A stretch of DNA of 64,000 nt, taken from the NCBI GenBank assembly GCA_903880015.1, contig CAIRNS010000027.1, positions 1-64,000 on the forward strand, written 5' to 3'. The notes below the pieces were generated by a model. The model searched no databases. It was given only the letters and a program-made list of their open reading frames with translations, and was not told the DNA's origin. The position numbers and the translations under genes were made by a program. Below, one piece after another: positions 53,301-63,326 of the stretch; the first letter of the stretch is position 1; every line of letters begins with the position of its first letter. The DNA comes from an uncultured Elusimicrobia bacterium (GTDB lineage Bacteria > Elusimicrobiota > Endomicrobiia > Endomicrobiales > CAIRNS01).

Positions 53301-54047
53301 TTATAACACCGTGAGAACTTCACACCCTTCATCGGTTACCGCGACCATGTGTTCGAAATGGGCGCACAATCGCCCGTCTACCGTCACAACCGTCCACTCA
53401 TCAGCAAGTGTTTTTACCTGATAGCCGCCACAATTGACCATGGGCTCAATTGCCAGAACCATGCCGGGGACCAGACGCGGCCCAGTATGCGGTTTCCCGA
53501 AGTTCGGTACCGGCGGCTCTTCGTGGAGTTTGCGCCCGATGCCGTGGCCGACATAATCACGGACAACAGCATACCCTTTTTGTTCTGCGCAGTCCTGAAT
53601 CGCCCGGGAAACATCTCCCAAACGATTGCCGGGTTTCACGCAGGCAATGGCACTATCGAGCGAATCTTTAGTCACCTGAAGAAGTTCCCGCGCCTCAGCT
53701 GAAACGACGCCCACTGGGAATGTCGCTGCGGCGTCACCGTAATACCCGTTATGGATAACACCCATATCGACGGTTACAATGTCCCCCGCGCAAATCCTAC
53801 GATCGTTACGCGGAATACCGTGGACCAACTCTTCGTTGATCGATATACACGCTGTCGCCGGATATCCGCGATACCCCAAAAACGCCGGGTTCATGCCCAA
53901 AGAACGAATCTCTTGCAACGCTATTTTGTCAAGCTCCCCGGTTGTTACGCCCGGCTCGAGCTTTGTAAACAATATCTGCAGGATACGCGCAACTGCGCGT
54001 CCTGCTTCGCGCATAATATCAATTTCAAGTTTTGTCTTTAATTCAAT
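53301..54047 (-). CDS. map: Methionine aminopeptidase, type I
   Basis: Removes the initiator Met. Metal ligands are placed: Asp in IVTVDMGVIHNGYYGDAAAT (two Asp), His in DYVGHGIGRKLHE, Glu in LAIEPMV and Glu in CAHFEHMVAV (FEHM). The family start IELKTKLEIDIMREAGR has no ATG/GTG/TTG; an ATT at 54047 overlaps the adk stop as ATTGA and would give 248 aa. Alternatives are a TTG at 54113 inside adk or ATG 54014, which would cut the first helix. The gene identity is certain, the start is not. Confidence 0.92.
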   Translation of the reverse strand: MELKTKLEIDIMREAGRAVARILQILFTKLEPGVTTGELDKIALQEIRSLGMNPAFLGYRGYPATACISINEELVHGIPRNDRRICAGDIVTVDMGVIHNGYYGDAAATFPVGVVSAEARELLQVTKDSLDSAIACVKPGNRLGDVSRAIQDCAEQKGYAVVRDYVGHGIGRKLHEEPPVPNFGKPHTGPRLVPGMVLAIEPMVNCGGYQVKTLADEWTVVTVDGRLCAHFEHMVAVTDEGCEVLTVL

Positions 54048-54696
54048 GACCGGCGGTTGGAATGAATGCACAGAGATCTTTAAAAACCTCGTTAACTGCC
54101 CGGGACCCGTCAACTGAATTGAGTATGCCGCGTTTCGTATAATACGCTATGAGCGGGCTGGTTTGCTGATGATATACCTGCAACCGCTGACGAATCGTCT
54201 GCTCGTTGTCATCAGCCCGCTGAACTATTTTTGCCGCGCAGAAATCGCATATCCCGTCAACCTTCGGCGGCTGAGAGACCAGATTGAAACTGCCGCCGCA
54301 AGACGGGCACACCCGGCGGCTCGATAACCGCCTGACAATTTCACTGTCGTCAATTTTAAGACAAAGAACGGCATCAATTTTTTGTTTTCCGGCAGCCAGC
54401 ATCAGGTCAAGCGCCTGCGCCTGAGGGTCTGTCCGGGGAAACCCATCGAGCAAAAATCCTTTTACACAGTCTGCTTTTGCCAGGCGGTTCTTAACAACCT
54501 CAATGACCACATCATCCGGGACCAGTTTTCCCGCAGACATAAAACTCTGAAGTTTTTTTCCGACTTCGGAACCGCTGGCCGCCGTTTCGCGAAACATATC
54601 ACCGGTGGAAATATGAGCAATCCCATACTTCTCAACGATATTTTTCGCCTGCGTTCCTTTGCCTGCGCCCGGCGGTCCGATTAAAATCAAATTCAT
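54043..54696 (-). CDS. adk: Adenylate kinase
   Basis: Interconverts AMP + ATP and 2 ADP. The P-loop is LIGPPGAGKGTQAKNI, the AMP site ISTGDMFRETAASGSEVGKK, and LLDGFPRTDPQAQAL follows. The LID carries four cysteines (VCPSCGGSF and ICDFCAAK), the zinc-binding form. 217 aa. It lies between secY and map, the usual order. Confidence 0.98.
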   Translation of the reverse strand: MNLILIGPPGAGKGTQAKNIVEKYGIAHISTGDMFRETAASGSEVGKKLQSFMSAGKLVPDDVVIEVVKNRLAKADCVKGFLLDGFPRTDPQAQALDLMLAAGKQKIDAVLCLKIDDSEIVRRLSSRRVCPSCGGSFNLVSQPPKVDGICDFCAAKIVQRADDNEQTIRQRLQVYHQQTSPLIAYYTKRGILNSVDGSRAVNEVFKDLCAFIPTAGH

Positions 54697-54706
54697 ATAT
54701 TTCCTA

Positions 54707-56035
54707 TTATTTTATATTAAACCAACGGCCTTTGATGCGGCCGTCTTTTATGAAACCGTCGTAGTGGCGCATGATCAAGTGGGACTGAATTTGGCCAACC
54801 GTATCAAGCGCGACGCCGACTACAATCAGTAATGATGTTCCGCCGAAGAAAAAGGGTGCGTTGAGCATGCTTCGCAAATAATCCGGCAGGACCGCGATTG
54901 CCGCGACGAACAATGCGCCGCCTAACGTTATCCGTTCCAAAATATGCGTGATGTACTGGGCAGTATGTTCACCCGGACGAATACCCGGAATAAATCCACC
55001 AGACTTCTTCATATTCTCGGCAAGTTCCTTCGGATTAAAAGCAACGGAATTATAAAAATAGCAAAAGAAAATAACCAGAAATGCATAGACAACATTATAA
55101 AGACCTGAGCCATGATTAAACCAGGTATTAATCGTTTTTGACCAAGCCGACTGGGGAAAAAACTGCGCCACCGTAAGGGGCGCTGATAAAATTGATACGG
55201 CAAATATAACAGCGATGACGCCGGATTGGTCAACTTTGAGCGGTAAAAAGGTGCTTGAACCGCCATACATTTTTCGCCCAACCATCCGTTTGGCGTACTG
55301 AACAGGAATCTTTCGCTGGGCGGTCGAGACCCAGACAACCAGCAGAAGTACCGTAATAACCATCGCTAAAATCAACAACACGGTTATAAGCGAAATTTCT
55401 TCCATGCGCAAGAGACGGATTATGTCTTTGACGGCAGTGGGAAGCCGATCAACGATACCGGCAAAAATAATCAGGGAAATCCCGTTGCCAATACCCCGTT
55501 CAGTGATCTGTTCGCCCATCCACATGATGAGCACGGTGCCCGTCACCAGCGTAATAAGCGTCAGCAATATCCAGCCCGTTGTCGGATTATCAACTATTGG
55601 TACGCCAGAAGGCGTCGGCATTTTGGTAATCGCCATGGTCAATCCAAACGACTGAATGGCGCCCAATATAAGGGTACCGTATCGGGTAATCTGATTAAGT
55701 TTCTTACGGCCAAGCTCACCCTCTTTTGCCAGACGATCAAGATACGGAAGGATATGCGCGCCCTGCATCAAGCTCATGATAATGGAAGCGTTAATGTACG
55801 GCATGATCCCCATCGAAAAGATCGAAAGACGGTTGAGCGCGCCGCCGGAAAACATATCCAGAAATCCCAACAGCGAGTTGGCGTGCATGTCAAAGAGCGA
55901 TTTAAGCGCCATCGCGTTGACGCCGGGAATCGGAATCGCGGCACCCATGCGGTACACCGCAATAATCGCCAGTGAAAACAAAACACGGCGCTTGAGTTCC
56001 GGAATCTTAAATATGTCGCCAAAGGTTTTGAGCAT
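54707..56035 (-). CDS. secY: Protein translocase subunit SecY
   Basis: Channel subunit of the Sec translocon with ten membrane segments. The start IFKIPELKRRVLFSLAIIAV, the plug region GGALNRLSIFSMGIMPYINA, QITERGIGNGISLIIFAGIV, and the cytoplasmic loop segments AQRKIPVQYAKRMVGR and GFIPGIRPGEHTAQYI are consensus. 442 aa. It follows rplO by 9 bp. Confidence 0.98.
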   Translation of the reverse strand: MLKTFGDIFKIPELKRRVLFSLAIIAVYRMGAAIPIPGVNAMALKSLFDMHANSLLGFLDMFSGGALNRLSIFSMGIMPYINASIIMSLMQGAHILPYLDRLAKEGELGRKKLNQITRYGTLILGAIQSFGLTMAITKMPTPSGVPIVDNPTTGWILLTLITLVTGTVLIMWMGEQITERGIGNGISLIIFAGIVDRLPTAVKDIIRLLRMEEISLITVLLILAMVITVLLLVVWVSTAQRKIPVQYAKRMVGRKMYGGSSTFLPLKVDQSGVIAVIFAVSILSAPLTVAQFFPQSAWSKTINTWFNHGSGLYNVVYAFLVIFFCYFYNSVAFNPKELAENMKKSGGFIPGIRPGEHTAQYITHILERITLGGALFVAAIAVLPDYLRSMLNAPFFFGGTSLLIVVGVALDTVGQIQSHLIMRHYDGFIKDGRIKGRWFNIK

Positions 56036-56044
56036 AAAGGGTAT

Positions 56045-56491
56045 CTACTTCAATATTTCTATTTTGCCGCCGGCAGCAACTATTTTGTCTTTTGCAACAG
56101 CGGAAAACGAATGCGCCTTGACGGTCAATGCTTTTTTTATTTCGCCTTCACCCAATATTTTTGTACGGGCGACATCAACATTAACCCCTTTTTCTTTGAG
56201 CAATTCCGGGGTAACTTCCTGGCCTGCATCAAACAACAGTTCCAAGGTTTTTACATTGACGATTTCGTAGGCATGGCGGAATTTATTCGTAAATCCCCGT
56301 TTCGGGATACGACGAAGCAGCGGCATCTGGCCGCCTTCAAATCCCACCATTTTTCCGTCGCCGGAACGGGATTTCTGACCTTTCATGCCCCGCGTAGCCG
56401 AACCGCCGTGGCCTGAACCTTCACCCCGACCAACTATTTTTTTACGATGGCGCGAACCGGGCGCCGGTTTAAGATTATGTAAGCCGATCAT
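56045..56491 (-). CDS. rplO: 50S ribosomal protein L15
   Basis: [20 protein letters not shown] and [20 protein letters not shown] with [17 protein letters not shown] are the family N-terminus; the C-terminal half is SHARP-like ([20 protein letters not shown]). 148 aa. It overlaps rpsE by 4 bp, leaving no room for rpmD (L30), which lies here in many bacteria. Confidence 0.98.
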   Translation of the reverse strand: MIGLHNLKPAPGSRHRKKIVGRGEGSGHGGSATRGMKGQKSRSGDGKMVGFEGGQMPLLRRIPKRGFTNKFRHAYEIVNVKTLELLFDAGQEVTPELLKEKGVNVDVARTKILGEGEIKKALTVKAHSFSAVAKDKIVAAGGKIEILK

Positions 56492-56988
56492 AATTCCGTA
56501 ACCTCTTTATTCCTGACTTTTGCAACCATTTCTTTGGTGCGCAGCGTGGTCAATGCGTCCAGCGTGGCATACACCACATTGAAGGGATTTGACGAACGCA
56601 GTGACTTGGTCAAAATATCTTTGATGCCTGCCGCTTCCAAAACTGCACGCACGGTATTGCCGGCAATAACGCCCGTTCCCGGCACCGCCGGTTTAAGCAA
56701 TACGCGGCCCGCACCGGATACCCCGATTATTTCGTGGGGGATAGTGGTGCCAACCAGCGGAACAAACACCATGCTTTTCGCTGCTTTGGCGCTGCCTTTT
56801 TGAATCGCTGACTGAACCTCATTTGCCTTGCCCAGCCCGCAACCAACATGACCCGCACCGTCGCCAACAACTACCAGCGCATTAAAGGAAAACCGTTTGC
56901 CACCCTTAACGACTTTGGCGACCCGGTTAACGGCGACAACGATTTCTTTATTCTGTGATTCTGATCGTGCTCTCGTTTCTTCAGCCAA
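56488..56988 (-). CDS. rpsE: 30S ribosomal protein S5
   Basis: S5 helps decoding accuracy. [40 protein letters not shown] and the domain 2 segments [20 protein letters not shown] and [17 protein letters not shown] are consensus. 166 aa. The start is TTG at 56988 with GGAGG seven bases upstream; the nearby ATG is out of frame. Confidence 0.97.
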   Translation of the reverse strand: MAEETRARSESQNKEIVVAVNRVAKVVKGGKRFSFNALVVVGDGAGHVGCGLGKANEVQSAIQKGSAKAAKSMVFVPLVGTTIPHEIIGVSGAGRVLLKPAVPGTGVIAGNTVRAVLEAAGIKDILTKSLRSSNPFNVVYATLDALTTLRTKEMVAKVRNKEVTEL

Positions 56989-57012
56989 GACATACCTCCA
57001 AGGAATTACTGC

Positions 57013-57372
57013 TTAAAAATCCAGCCCACCCTCGCGCGCGGCATCAGCAAATGCCTTTATCCGTCCCGTATACATATATCCGCCACGGTCAAAAACGACC
57101 ATTTTGATACCTTTTGACAACGCCTGAACAGCAATCGCTTTGCCCACCGCTTTCGCTGCCGGCACAGTGTCCATAACTTTCAATGTTCCTTTAACTTCCG
57201 GCGACAGGGTCGACACCGCAACCAGCGTTGTTCCCTTGCCGTCATCTATCAACTGAGCATACATGTGCTTGTGTCCGCGATGAATGCTCAAACGGGGCCG
57301 TGCTGCGGTCCCGACTACTTTGCTTCTGACTCTCTTTTTGCGAAAGAGAAATTTTTCTTTATTTGATCTCAT
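57013..57372 (-). CDS. rplR: 50S ribosomal protein L18
   Basis: L18 binds 5S r[43 protein letters not shown], and the closing [20 protein letters not shown] and REGGLDF are consensus. 119 aa. GAGGATGTGGC precedes ATG. Confidence 0.98.
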   Translation of the reverse strand: MRSNKEKFLFRKKRVRSKVVGTAARPRLSIHRGHKHMYAQLIDDGKGTTLVAVSTLSPEVKGTLKVMDTVPAAKAVGKAIAVQALSKGIKMVVFDRGGYMYTGRIKAFADAAREGGLDF

Positions 57373-57397
57373 GCCACATCCTCACTTTTTATAGTGC

Positions 57398-57958
57398 TTA
57401 TTTTTTCCCGCCGCCGGCAGAACCCGCAGCCGCCTTACCAACTTTACGAATTATATGTTCGCCGGCATACCGAATACCGGTACCTTTATAAGGTTCTGGT
57501 TTTTTCTGAGCCCGGATGCGCGCGGCAACTTCACCGACGAGCCCCTTGTCGACGCCGGACACGGTCAAGAGCGTCAATTTCTCGATAACCACTTTAATGC
57601 CTTCGGGAACGATAAAGACCACCGGATGAGAATACCCGAGCGACATAACGATTTTATTGCCTTCTATCGCGGCTTTAAACCCAAGCCCCTGAATCTCGAG
57701 GTTCTTTTTAAAGCCGGTTGAAACGCCTTCAAATGCATTTTTTATAAGACCGCGGATAAGTCCGTGAAGCATATTGTGCTCGCGCGTTGCGCCGAGCGCT
57801 TCAACGATAACAGTATCCTTGGCGACCTTGACCGTCATACGGCTGTCAATCGGCTGCTTAATGACGCCGAGCGGGCCATGAACATTCAGGACTGAATTGT
57901 TAAACTCTACTTTTACTTTTTCCGGTATTTGCAGCGGTTTGCTTCCGAGGCGACTCAT
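57398..57958 (-). CDS. rplF: 50S ribosomal protein L6
   Basis: L6 lies near the sarcin-ricin loop. MSRLGSKPLQIPEKVKVEFN, HGLIRGLIKNAFEGVSTGFK, LEIQGLGFKAAIEGNKIVMS and the closing EPYKGTGIRYAGEHIIRKVG are consensus. 186 aa, with a short Gly/Ala/Lys tail. Confidence 0.98.
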   Translation of the reverse strand: MSRLGSKPLQIPEKVKVEFNNSVLNVHGPLGVIKQPIDSRMTVKVAKDTVIVEALGATREHNMLHGLIRGLIKNAFEGVSTGFKKNLEIQGLGFKAAIEGNKIVMSLGYSHPVVFIVPEGIKVVIEKLTLLTVSGVDKGLVGEVAARIRAQKKPEPYKGTGIRYAGEHIIRKVGKAAAGSAGGGKK

Positions 57959-58008
57959 TTTATTATCCTTGTTTATACGGTTTAGTTGATAGTGCTTTTA
58001 TCCGGCAG

Positions 58009-58404
58009 TTACCAGGCGTGCCCGATAATCTCGCCGCCAACTTTTTCTTTTCTCGCGGTCTTGTCTGTCATCAATCCCCGGGGTGTTGAGAGAATAACGA
58101 CACCCATGCCACCCTGAACTTTTGGCAAAAGCCGGTAGGTGCTATAGGTGCGCAGGCCGGGCTTTGAAACACGGCGCAGCCCTTGCAACACTTTTTCACC
58201 GGTCGGTGTGTATTTCAAATAGACACGCAGTATGCCCTGCTTGTGGTCTTCAATGCTTTTATAATTGGTGATATATCCTTCGTCTTTGAGAACCTTCGCC
58301 AGTTCAATTTTCATTTTCGACGACGGTATATCTACTTTCTCCAGCAATTTTGCATTCGCGTTGCGAATGCGGGTAAACATGTCTGCTATCGGATCGGTCA
58401 TCAT
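58009..58404 (-). CDS. rpsH: 30S ribosomal protein S8
   Basis: S8 binds the 16S central domain and often autoregulates the spc operon. DPIADMFTRIRNANAKLLEK, VLKDEGYITNYK, VSKPGLRTYSTYRLLPKVQG and GVVILSTPRGLMTDKTARKE then GGEIIGHAW are consensus. Two ATG codons in a row; AAGGGGATAG precedes. 131 aa. Confidence 0.98.
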   Translation of the reverse strand: MMTDPIADMFTRIRNANAKLLEKVDIPSSKMKIELAKVLKDEGYITNYKSIEDHKQGILRVYLKYTPTGEKVLQGLRRVSKPGLRTYSTYRLLPKVQGGMGVVILSTPRGLMTDKTARKEKVGGEIIGHAW

Positions 58405-58514
58405 TGGACTATCCCCTTATTTCTCTGCGGGCAGTTTAAGCGTATCGCGCTTACTTACTCGCTCTTCAATCTGCTGTGTACATCTTACGGCGTCCCAACG
58501 AAACGAAATCTATA

Positions 58515-58700
58515 TCACCAGCTTGATTTTGTAACGCCCGGAATCAGTCCGTCATGCGCAAGTTTGCGGAAACAGATACGGCAGATGCCGAAGTCCCGGT
58601 AATATGCCCGGGGTCTGCCGCACAACCGGCACCGGTTGCGGTAGCGCGTCGCATACTTTTGCGGTTTGCGCATTTTTGCCATTGCTGCTAACGTTGACAT
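58515..58700 (-). CDS. rpsN: 30S ribosomal protein S14, zinc-binding type
   Basis: A 61-aa S14 of the short C+ type: [20 protein letters not shown] and [15 protein letters not shown] provide two CxxC pairs (RCRLC, ICRIC). KSSW is the usual C-terminus. It lies between rplE and rpsH, the spc order. Confidence 0.97.
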   Translation of the reverse strand: MSTLAAMAKMRKPQKYATRYRNRCRLCGRPRAYYRDFGICRICFRKLAHDGLIPGVTKSSW

Positions 58701-58756
58701 ACTAAAGACCTTCTTTCATGTAATCGGGCCAATCGCCCGAAACCAATAACCGATTT

Positions 58757-59302
58757 TTATCGTTTTTTAAAGGGAACGCCCATAAGGGTCAACAATTCCC
58801 GTGCTTCAGTGTCATTGACCGCGCTCGTGACGACGGTAATGTTCATCCCGCGTGTCTTATCCGATTTCTCGACATCGACTTCCGGGAATATATATTGTTC
58901 ATTAAGTCCTAAATTATAATTACCCTGACCGTCAAAGGACATGGGCTCAACACCGTGAAAATCGCGGATACGGGGAATCGCCACATTGATGAGGCGATCA
59001 AAGAATTCAAACATCCGGTTGCCGCGCAGAGTCACTTTGAGCCCGATCGGCATTCCTTCGCGGAGCTTAAAGTTCGAAATAGATTTTTTCGCGCGGCATA
59101 CTTTCGGTTTCTGTCCGCAAATAGCGGCAATCTCGGCGGTCGCGGTATCAACAACCTTTACATTCTCTTTTGCTTCGCTCAACCCGATATTGACGACAAT
59201 CTTCTCAATATGAGGAACCTGATGAACATTCTTGTAACTGAATTTTTCCATCAGAGCCGGCACAACTTCCTTTATATACTGTTCTTTAGATCTCGGGGCC
59301 AT
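58757..59302 (-). CDS. rplE: 50S ribosomal protein L5
   Basis: L5 contacts 5S rRNA and the P-site t[43 protein letters not shown] with [20 protein letters not shown], and [20 protein letters not shown] are consensus. 181 aa. AAAGAGGAAC lies upstream of the ATG. Confidence 0.98.
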   Translation of the reverse strand: MAPRSKEQYIKEVVPALMEKFSYKNVHQVPHIEKIVVNIGLSEAKENVKVVDTATAEIAAICGQKPKVCRAKKSISNFKLREGMPIGLKVTLRGNRMFEFFDRLINVAIPRIRDFHGVEPMSFDGQGNYNLGLNEQYIFPEVDVEKSDKTRGMNITVVTSAVNDTEARELLTLMGVPFKKR

Positions 59303-59330
59303 GGGATTAGTTCCTCTTTAAATTCAGGGG

Positions 59331-59642
59331 TTAGGCAATCATCTCGCCGCAACGACGACAAACTCTGATTTTTTTTCCGTCAGACAACACATCAAATTTC
59401 GGCCGTCCCGGCTGGCTGCATTTCGGACACACCAGCATGACTTTGGCTATCGAAACCGGCGCTTCCTTCTCGCGGATGCCGCCCGGCTCGGTCTGCGTCG
59501 AACGCGTATGGCGTTTGACAAAATTAATCTTTGTCACCACCACGCGGTTCTTGTCGGGATACACTTTGAGCACTTCGCCCTGCTTGCCTTTGTCTTTTCC
59601 TGCCAGCACAATCACTTTGTCTTTTTTCTTTATGGTCAGCAT
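59331..59642 (-). CDS. rplX: 50S ribosomal protein L24
   Basis: Assembly-initiating protein with a KOW motif: IKKKDKVIVLAGKDKGKQGE and VLKVYPDKNRVVVTKINFVK. The C-terminal half contains two CxxC pairs (LVCPKCSQPGRP and RVCRRCGEMIA), a zinc-finger tail seen in a subset of bacteria. 103 aa. Confidence 0.97.
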   Translation of the reverse strand: MLTIKKKDKVIVLAGKDKGKQGEVLKVYPDKNRVVVTKINFVKRHTRSTQTEPGGIREKEAPVSIAKVMLVCPKCSQPGRPKFDVLSDGKKIRVCRRCGEMIA

Positions 59643-59659
59643 TGTTCTTTTCCTTTTAA

Positions 59660-60028
59660 TTACACTACTTCAGGGGCAAGTGAAATTATTTTAAGATAGT
59701 TCTTATCGCGCAGTTCGCGGGCGACGGGCCCGAATATGCGGGTTCCCTTGGGCTCGCCTTCATCGCCGATAATCACGGCGGCATTATCGTCAAACTTAAT
59801 GTATGTTCCGTCGGGCCGCCGCACTTCTTTGACGGTCCGCACGATTACTGCTTTGACCACTTCGCCTTTTTTTATCGCACCGTTGGGAATCGCATCTTGA
59901 ACTGATGCGACAATGGTGTCGCCGAGGCTTGCATACCGGCGCTTCATGCCCTTGAGAACACGAAAACAACGGATCTTCCGGGCACCTGAATTATCTGCTA
60001 CCGTCAGTATCGAGCGTTCTTGAATCAT
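59660..60028 (-). CDS. rplN: 50S ribosomal protein L14
   Basis: [60 protein letters not shown], and the closing [20 protein letters not shown] are near-consensus. L14 forms intersubunit bridges and binds RsfS. 122 aa. Confidence 0.98.
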   Translation of the reverse strand: MIQERSILTVADNSGARKIRCFRVLKGMKRRYASLGDTIVASVQDAIPNGAIKKGEVVKAVIVRTVKEVRRPDGTYIKFDDNAAVIIGDEGEPKGTRIFGPVARELRDKNYLKIISLAPEVV

Positions 60029-60036
60029 AGCTTCCT

Positions 60037-60294
60037 CTAGGCCTGCGCTTTCTTAATAACTTCGACCAGCGTCCACCGCTTCATTTTTGAAAGGGGACGG
60101 GTTTCCATGATACGGACCTGATCGCCCATTTTTGATTCGTTTTTTTCGTCGTGCACATAAAACTTTGTTTTATCACGCAAAACTTTTGAATACACCGAGT
60201 CGCGGTACGTACGATCAACCGTGACGATGCGCGTTTTGGCGACTTTATCTGCTACGACGGTACCAGCGCGAAATTTTCGTTGTGCTCTTTCCAT
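60037..60294 (-). CDS. rpsQ: 30S ribosomal protein S17
   Basis: [40 protein letters not shown] and [20 protein letters not shown] are consensus. S17 is a primary 16S binder of the 5' domain. 85 aa. Its start codon shares a base with the rpmC stop. Confidence 0.97.
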   Translation of the reverse strand: MERAQRKFRAGTVVADKVAKTRIVTVDRTYRDSVYSKVLRDKTKFYVHDEKNESKMGDQVRIMETRPLSKMKRWTLVEVIKKAQA

Positions 60295-60506
60295 TATCGG
60301 CTTACCTCGCTTGTCCTCTTCTGTTGCAACAGCGTCTTGACGCGGGCAATCATGCGCCGCGTGTCCCGTATAAGAATCCCATTTTTCAGCGGAGCCGACG
60401 AATGGCGAAACTTCATGCGGAACTGCTGTTCTTCAAGTTCCCGCAATTTTGTTTCCAATTCTATTTGTGTAAGGCTTTTCGTTTCCTGCCAAACTTTTGC
60501 TTTCAT
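60294..60506 (-). CDS. rpmC: 50S ribosomal protein L29
   Basis: A two-helix protein at the tunnel exit. KSLTQIELETKLRELEEQQF followed by RMKFRHSSAPLKNGILIRDT and RRMIARVKTLLQQ fit the family. 70 aa. It overlaps rplP and rpsQ by one base each. Confidence 0.96.
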   Translation of the reverse strand: MKAKVWQETKSLTQIELETKLRELEEQQFRMKFRHSSAPLKNGILIRDTRRMIARVKTLLQQKRTSEVSR

Positions 60507-60919
60507 TATATTTCCTCACGCATGACAAACTTCGTCATAATCGGCATCTTGTGGGCCGCCAGCGTCATTGCTTTCTTTGCTTCGACGGGATTAAGGCCTT
60601 CGAGCTCGAACATGATGCGTCCCGGCTTTACCACGGCCACCCAGAATTGAGGATCGCCTTTACCTTTACCCATGCGTGTTTCCGCGGGCTTCTTGGTAAC
60701 GGGCTTATCGGGGAACATGCGCACCCAAACCTTGCCGCCCTTTTTGATAAATCGCGCCAGCGCCACGCGGGCTGACTCGATCTGATTGTTGGTTATCCAC
60801 GACGGTTCCAACGCCTGCAGGCCGTACTGACCGAACGCCAGGGTTGTGCCCCCTTTTGCTCTGCCCTTCATGCGACCGCGGTGCTGTTTCCTATATTTGA
60901 CCCGTTTCGGCATTAACAT
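60506..60919 (-). CDS. rplP: 50S ribosomal protein L16
   Basis: L16 completes the A-site region of the 50[41 protein letters not shown], and [20 protein letters not shown] are consensus. 137 aa. AGAGGGAAAG precedes ATG 60919. Confidence 0.98.
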   Translation of the reverse strand: MLMPKRVKYRKQHRGRMKGRAKGGTTLAFGQYGLQALEPSWITNNQIESARVALARFIKKGGKVWVRMFPDKPVTKKPAETRMGKGKGDPQFWVAVVKPGRIMFELEGLNPVEAKKAMTLAAHKMPIMTKFVMREEI

Positions 60920-60920
60920 G

Positions 60921-61670
60921 TTACTTTCCCTCTGGGACTGCGGTCGATGACTGCAGATTGATAACCGGTTCCTGCTTAGCTGTCATCCCCTGGATTTTAT
61001 CTTTATCGACAAGTTTTGCTTCTTCAAAGAGTTCTTTTTCCGACTTCTTCAGCAGTTCTTTTTTGAAAATCCATACTTTAACGCCGATAAGTCCCATGGT
61101 GGTAAAGGCCTCAGAAAATCCGTAGTGGATATCTGCACGGAAAGTCTGCAGGGGAACGCGCCCTTCTTTGAGCCATTCACGCCGCGCAATTTCCGCGCCG
61201 CCCAACCGTCCACTGACCTGAATTTTTATGCCCAAGGCGCCGGCAGCCATTGATTTTTCAATGGTGCGCTTCATCGCCCGGCGGAAGGAAACCTGTTTTT
61301 CAAGCTGCATCGCAATGCCATCCGCCGTCAACTGAGCGTCCAGTTCGGGGCGTTTAATTTCCATGACATTGACGAATGTTTTACGAGTGGTCATTTTTTC
61401 GATATCCGCACGCAAGGTTTCAATGCCCGCGCCGCCCTTGCCGATGACGATACCCGGCCGCGCCGTATGAACATTGACCCGCAGATATTTCCCGGCCCGT
61501 TCAATACAAACGCGTGCTACTGCCGCCAAGGCAAGCTTGCCCTTGATATACTGGCGGATCCGGTAATCCTCTTCAATAAAATCCGGCATTTCTCGAAGGT
61601 TAAACCATTTGGAATCCCAGTCCTGAATATAACCGAGACGAACGCTTTTGGGGTGAATTTTTTGACCCAT
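60921..61670 (-). CDS. rpsC: 30S ribosomal protein S3
   Basis: S3 is at the mRNA entry. [20 protein letters not shown] is the family start; the KH domain has [20 protein letters not shown] and the C-terminal domain has [20 protein letters not shown] and [20 protein letters not shown]. 249 aa; the C-terminal tail ends with a Gln/Ser-rich extension. GGAAATCACT precedes ATG. Confidence 0.98.
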   Translation of the reverse strand: MGQKIHPKSVRLGYIQDWDSKWFNLREMPDFIEEDYRIRQYIKGKLALAAVARVCIERAGKYLRVNVHTARPGIVIGKGGAGIETLRADIEKMTTRKTFVNVMEIKRPELDAQLTADGIAMQLEKQVSFRRAMKRTIEKSMAAGALGIKIQVSGRLGGAEIARREWLKEGRVPLQTFRADIHYGFSEAFTTMGLIGVKVWIFKKELLKKSEKELFEEAKLVDKDKIQGMTAKQEPVINLQSSTAVPEGK

Positions 61671-61685
61671 AGTGATTTCCTGACC

Positions 61686-62069
61686 TTATCCTTGCGTTTT
61701 ATGTATCGCGGCGACTTTTTTTTGTTTTTTATTGACGGGCACACCCTGATCTGAAACAACAATCGTCAGATGACAGGTTTTGCGTTTATACGGCATACCC
61801 CGACCCATCGGACCCGGGCGCATACGCTTGAGCGCCGGCCCCTGGCCGACCCAGCATTCTTTAACCCACACGGCGCTGAGGTTCTTAAGGTGACCGCTGT
61901 TGGCAACCGCACTTCTGAGCGTCTTAATAATGAGCGTTGCGGTCGTTTTGGGCGTAAATGACAATACATCAAACGCCTGCGTGACTGTTTTTGCACGGAT
62001 AAGTTTCAGTACCTGATTTACTTTCCGCGGTGCAAACCGGACAAATTTCGAATGCGCTGCTGCTTCCAT
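61686..62069 (-). CDS. rplV: 50S ribosomal protein L22
   Basis: L22 lines the exit tunnel. SKFVRFAPRKVNQVLKLIRA, VLSFTPKTTATLIIKTLRSA, and the hairpin-loop region GPALKRMRPGPMGRGMPYKR are consensus. ATG 62069 is preceded by AGAGGATATA; the upstream in-frame start is rejected. 127 aa. Confidence 0.97.
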   Translation of the reverse strand: MEAAAHSKFVRFAPRKVNQVLKLIRAKTVTQAFDVLSFTPKTTATLIIKTLRSAVANSGHLKNLSAVWVKECWVGQGPALKRMRPGPMGRGMPYKRKTCHLTIVVSDQGVPVNKKQKKVAAIHKTQG

Positions 62070-62102
62070 TATATCCTCTTTTTCCCTCAACAACCGGATC
62101 GT

Positions 62103-62390
62103 TTATGTTAAATCAGTCGCTTCTTTGTTGTGTGCGGCGCCGTGGCCTCTGAAGAATCTTGTCGGGGAGAATTCGCCCAACTTATGGCCGACCATCTGTT
62201 CGGAAATGAAAATCGGCAAGAACTTTTTGCCGTTATGAATGGCAATCGTAAATCCCACAAACGCGGGGGTGATGATAGATGCGCGTGCCCAGGTTTTGAT
62301 AACTTTCTTGTCCCCGGACTCCACCATCTTGTTAACTTTTTTCAACAATTTTGCGTCTACGAATGGTCCTTTTTTTGACGACCTGCTCAT
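62103..62390 (-). CDS. rpsS: 30S ribosomal protein S19
   Basis: S19 in the 30S head is the normal docking partner of the RimM N-terminal domain. [60 protein letters not shown] and [11 protein letters not shown] are consensus. 95 aa. Nothing in its sequence stands out that would explain the loss of that RimM domain. Confidence 0.98.
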   Translation of the reverse strand: MSRSSKKGPFVDAKLLKKVNKMVESGDKKVIKTWARASIITPAFVGFTIAIHNGKKFLPIFISEQMVGHKLGEFSPTRFFRGHGAAHNKEATDLT

Positions 62391-62407
62391 AATATCCCTC
62401 TTTAGTG

Positions 62408-63247
62408 CTACGAATTATCGGTTGCTTTAGTGCGGCGTTTGACAATCATCCAGTCCCACACTTTTTTCGACCGCGTTTTATATCCTTTTGACGGCTGGTT
62501 CCACGGGCTGCGCGGCTGGTTGTTACCTTTTGATTTACCGCGTCCGCCGCCGTGCGGATGGTCAACCGCATTCATCGCCGTACCGCGAACGGTAGGCCGA
62601 ATGCCCATATGTCTGCTTCTGCCGGCTGAGCCGAGAGTAACATTTTCGTGGTCGATATTGCCGATTTGTCCGATAGTGGCGGTACAATTAACACCGATTA
62701 AGCGAATCTCGCCGGAAGGCAGACGCACATGCGCATACTCGCCTTCTTTCGCCAACAGCTGGGCGGCGTTACCGGCTGAGCGGACCAGTTGTCCGCCTTT
62801 GCCCGGCACCATTTCGATGTTATGGATAAATGTTCCGACCGGAAGATTGATGAGCGGCAGCGTATTGCCCGCCTTGATTTCTGCGTCCGCGCCGGCCATG
62901 ATGGTATCGCCGACTTTAAGACCGAGCGGCTGTATGATATAGCGTTTTTCGCCATCTGCATATTCAATGAGAGCAATGCGGGACGAACGATTCGGATCGT
63001 ATTCAATGGTTGCGACCGTTCCCACCACATTGTGCTTGTCCCGCTTGAAGTCGATAATGCGGTAATGGCGTTTGTGCCCGCCGCCTTTGTGGCGCACCAT
63101 GATCTGGCCGGTATTGTTGCGTCCGCCTTTTTTTTTGATGGGCGCAATCAATGACTTCTCCGGTTCGTTGCTGGTGATGTCGGAAAAATCCTCAACGGTG
63201 ATAAAGCGTCTGACGGGTGTATACGGTTTAAATGTTTTTATGGGCAT
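62408..63247 (-). CDS. rplB: 50S ribosomal protein L2
   Basis: L2 is needed for subunit association and peptidyl transfer. [40 protein letters not shown], and the C-terminal [20 protein letters not shown] with the essential His are consensus. 279 aa. AGGAAAATATA precedes ATG. Confidence 0.98.
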   Translation of the reverse strand: MPIKTFKPYTPVRRFITVEDFSDITSNEPEKSLIAPIKKKGGRNNTGQIMVRHKGGGHKRHYRIIDFKRDKHNVVGTVATIEYDPNRSSRIALIEYADGEKRYIIQPLGLKVGDTIMAGADAEIKAGNTLPLINLPVGTFIHNIEMVPGKGGQLVRSAGNAAQLLAKEGEYAHVRLPSGEIRLIGVNCTATIGQIGNIDHENVTLGSAGRSRHMGIRPTVRGTAMNAVDHPHGGGRGKSKGNNQPRSPWNQPSKGYKTRSKKVWDWMIVKRRTKATDNS

Positions 63248-63326
63248 TATATTTTCCTATCCTAATTTGCGGCCCCTTAGATTGCGGGCCATACGTTCCG
63301 GGGTACGCGGGCCGGTTCCCGAAGCT

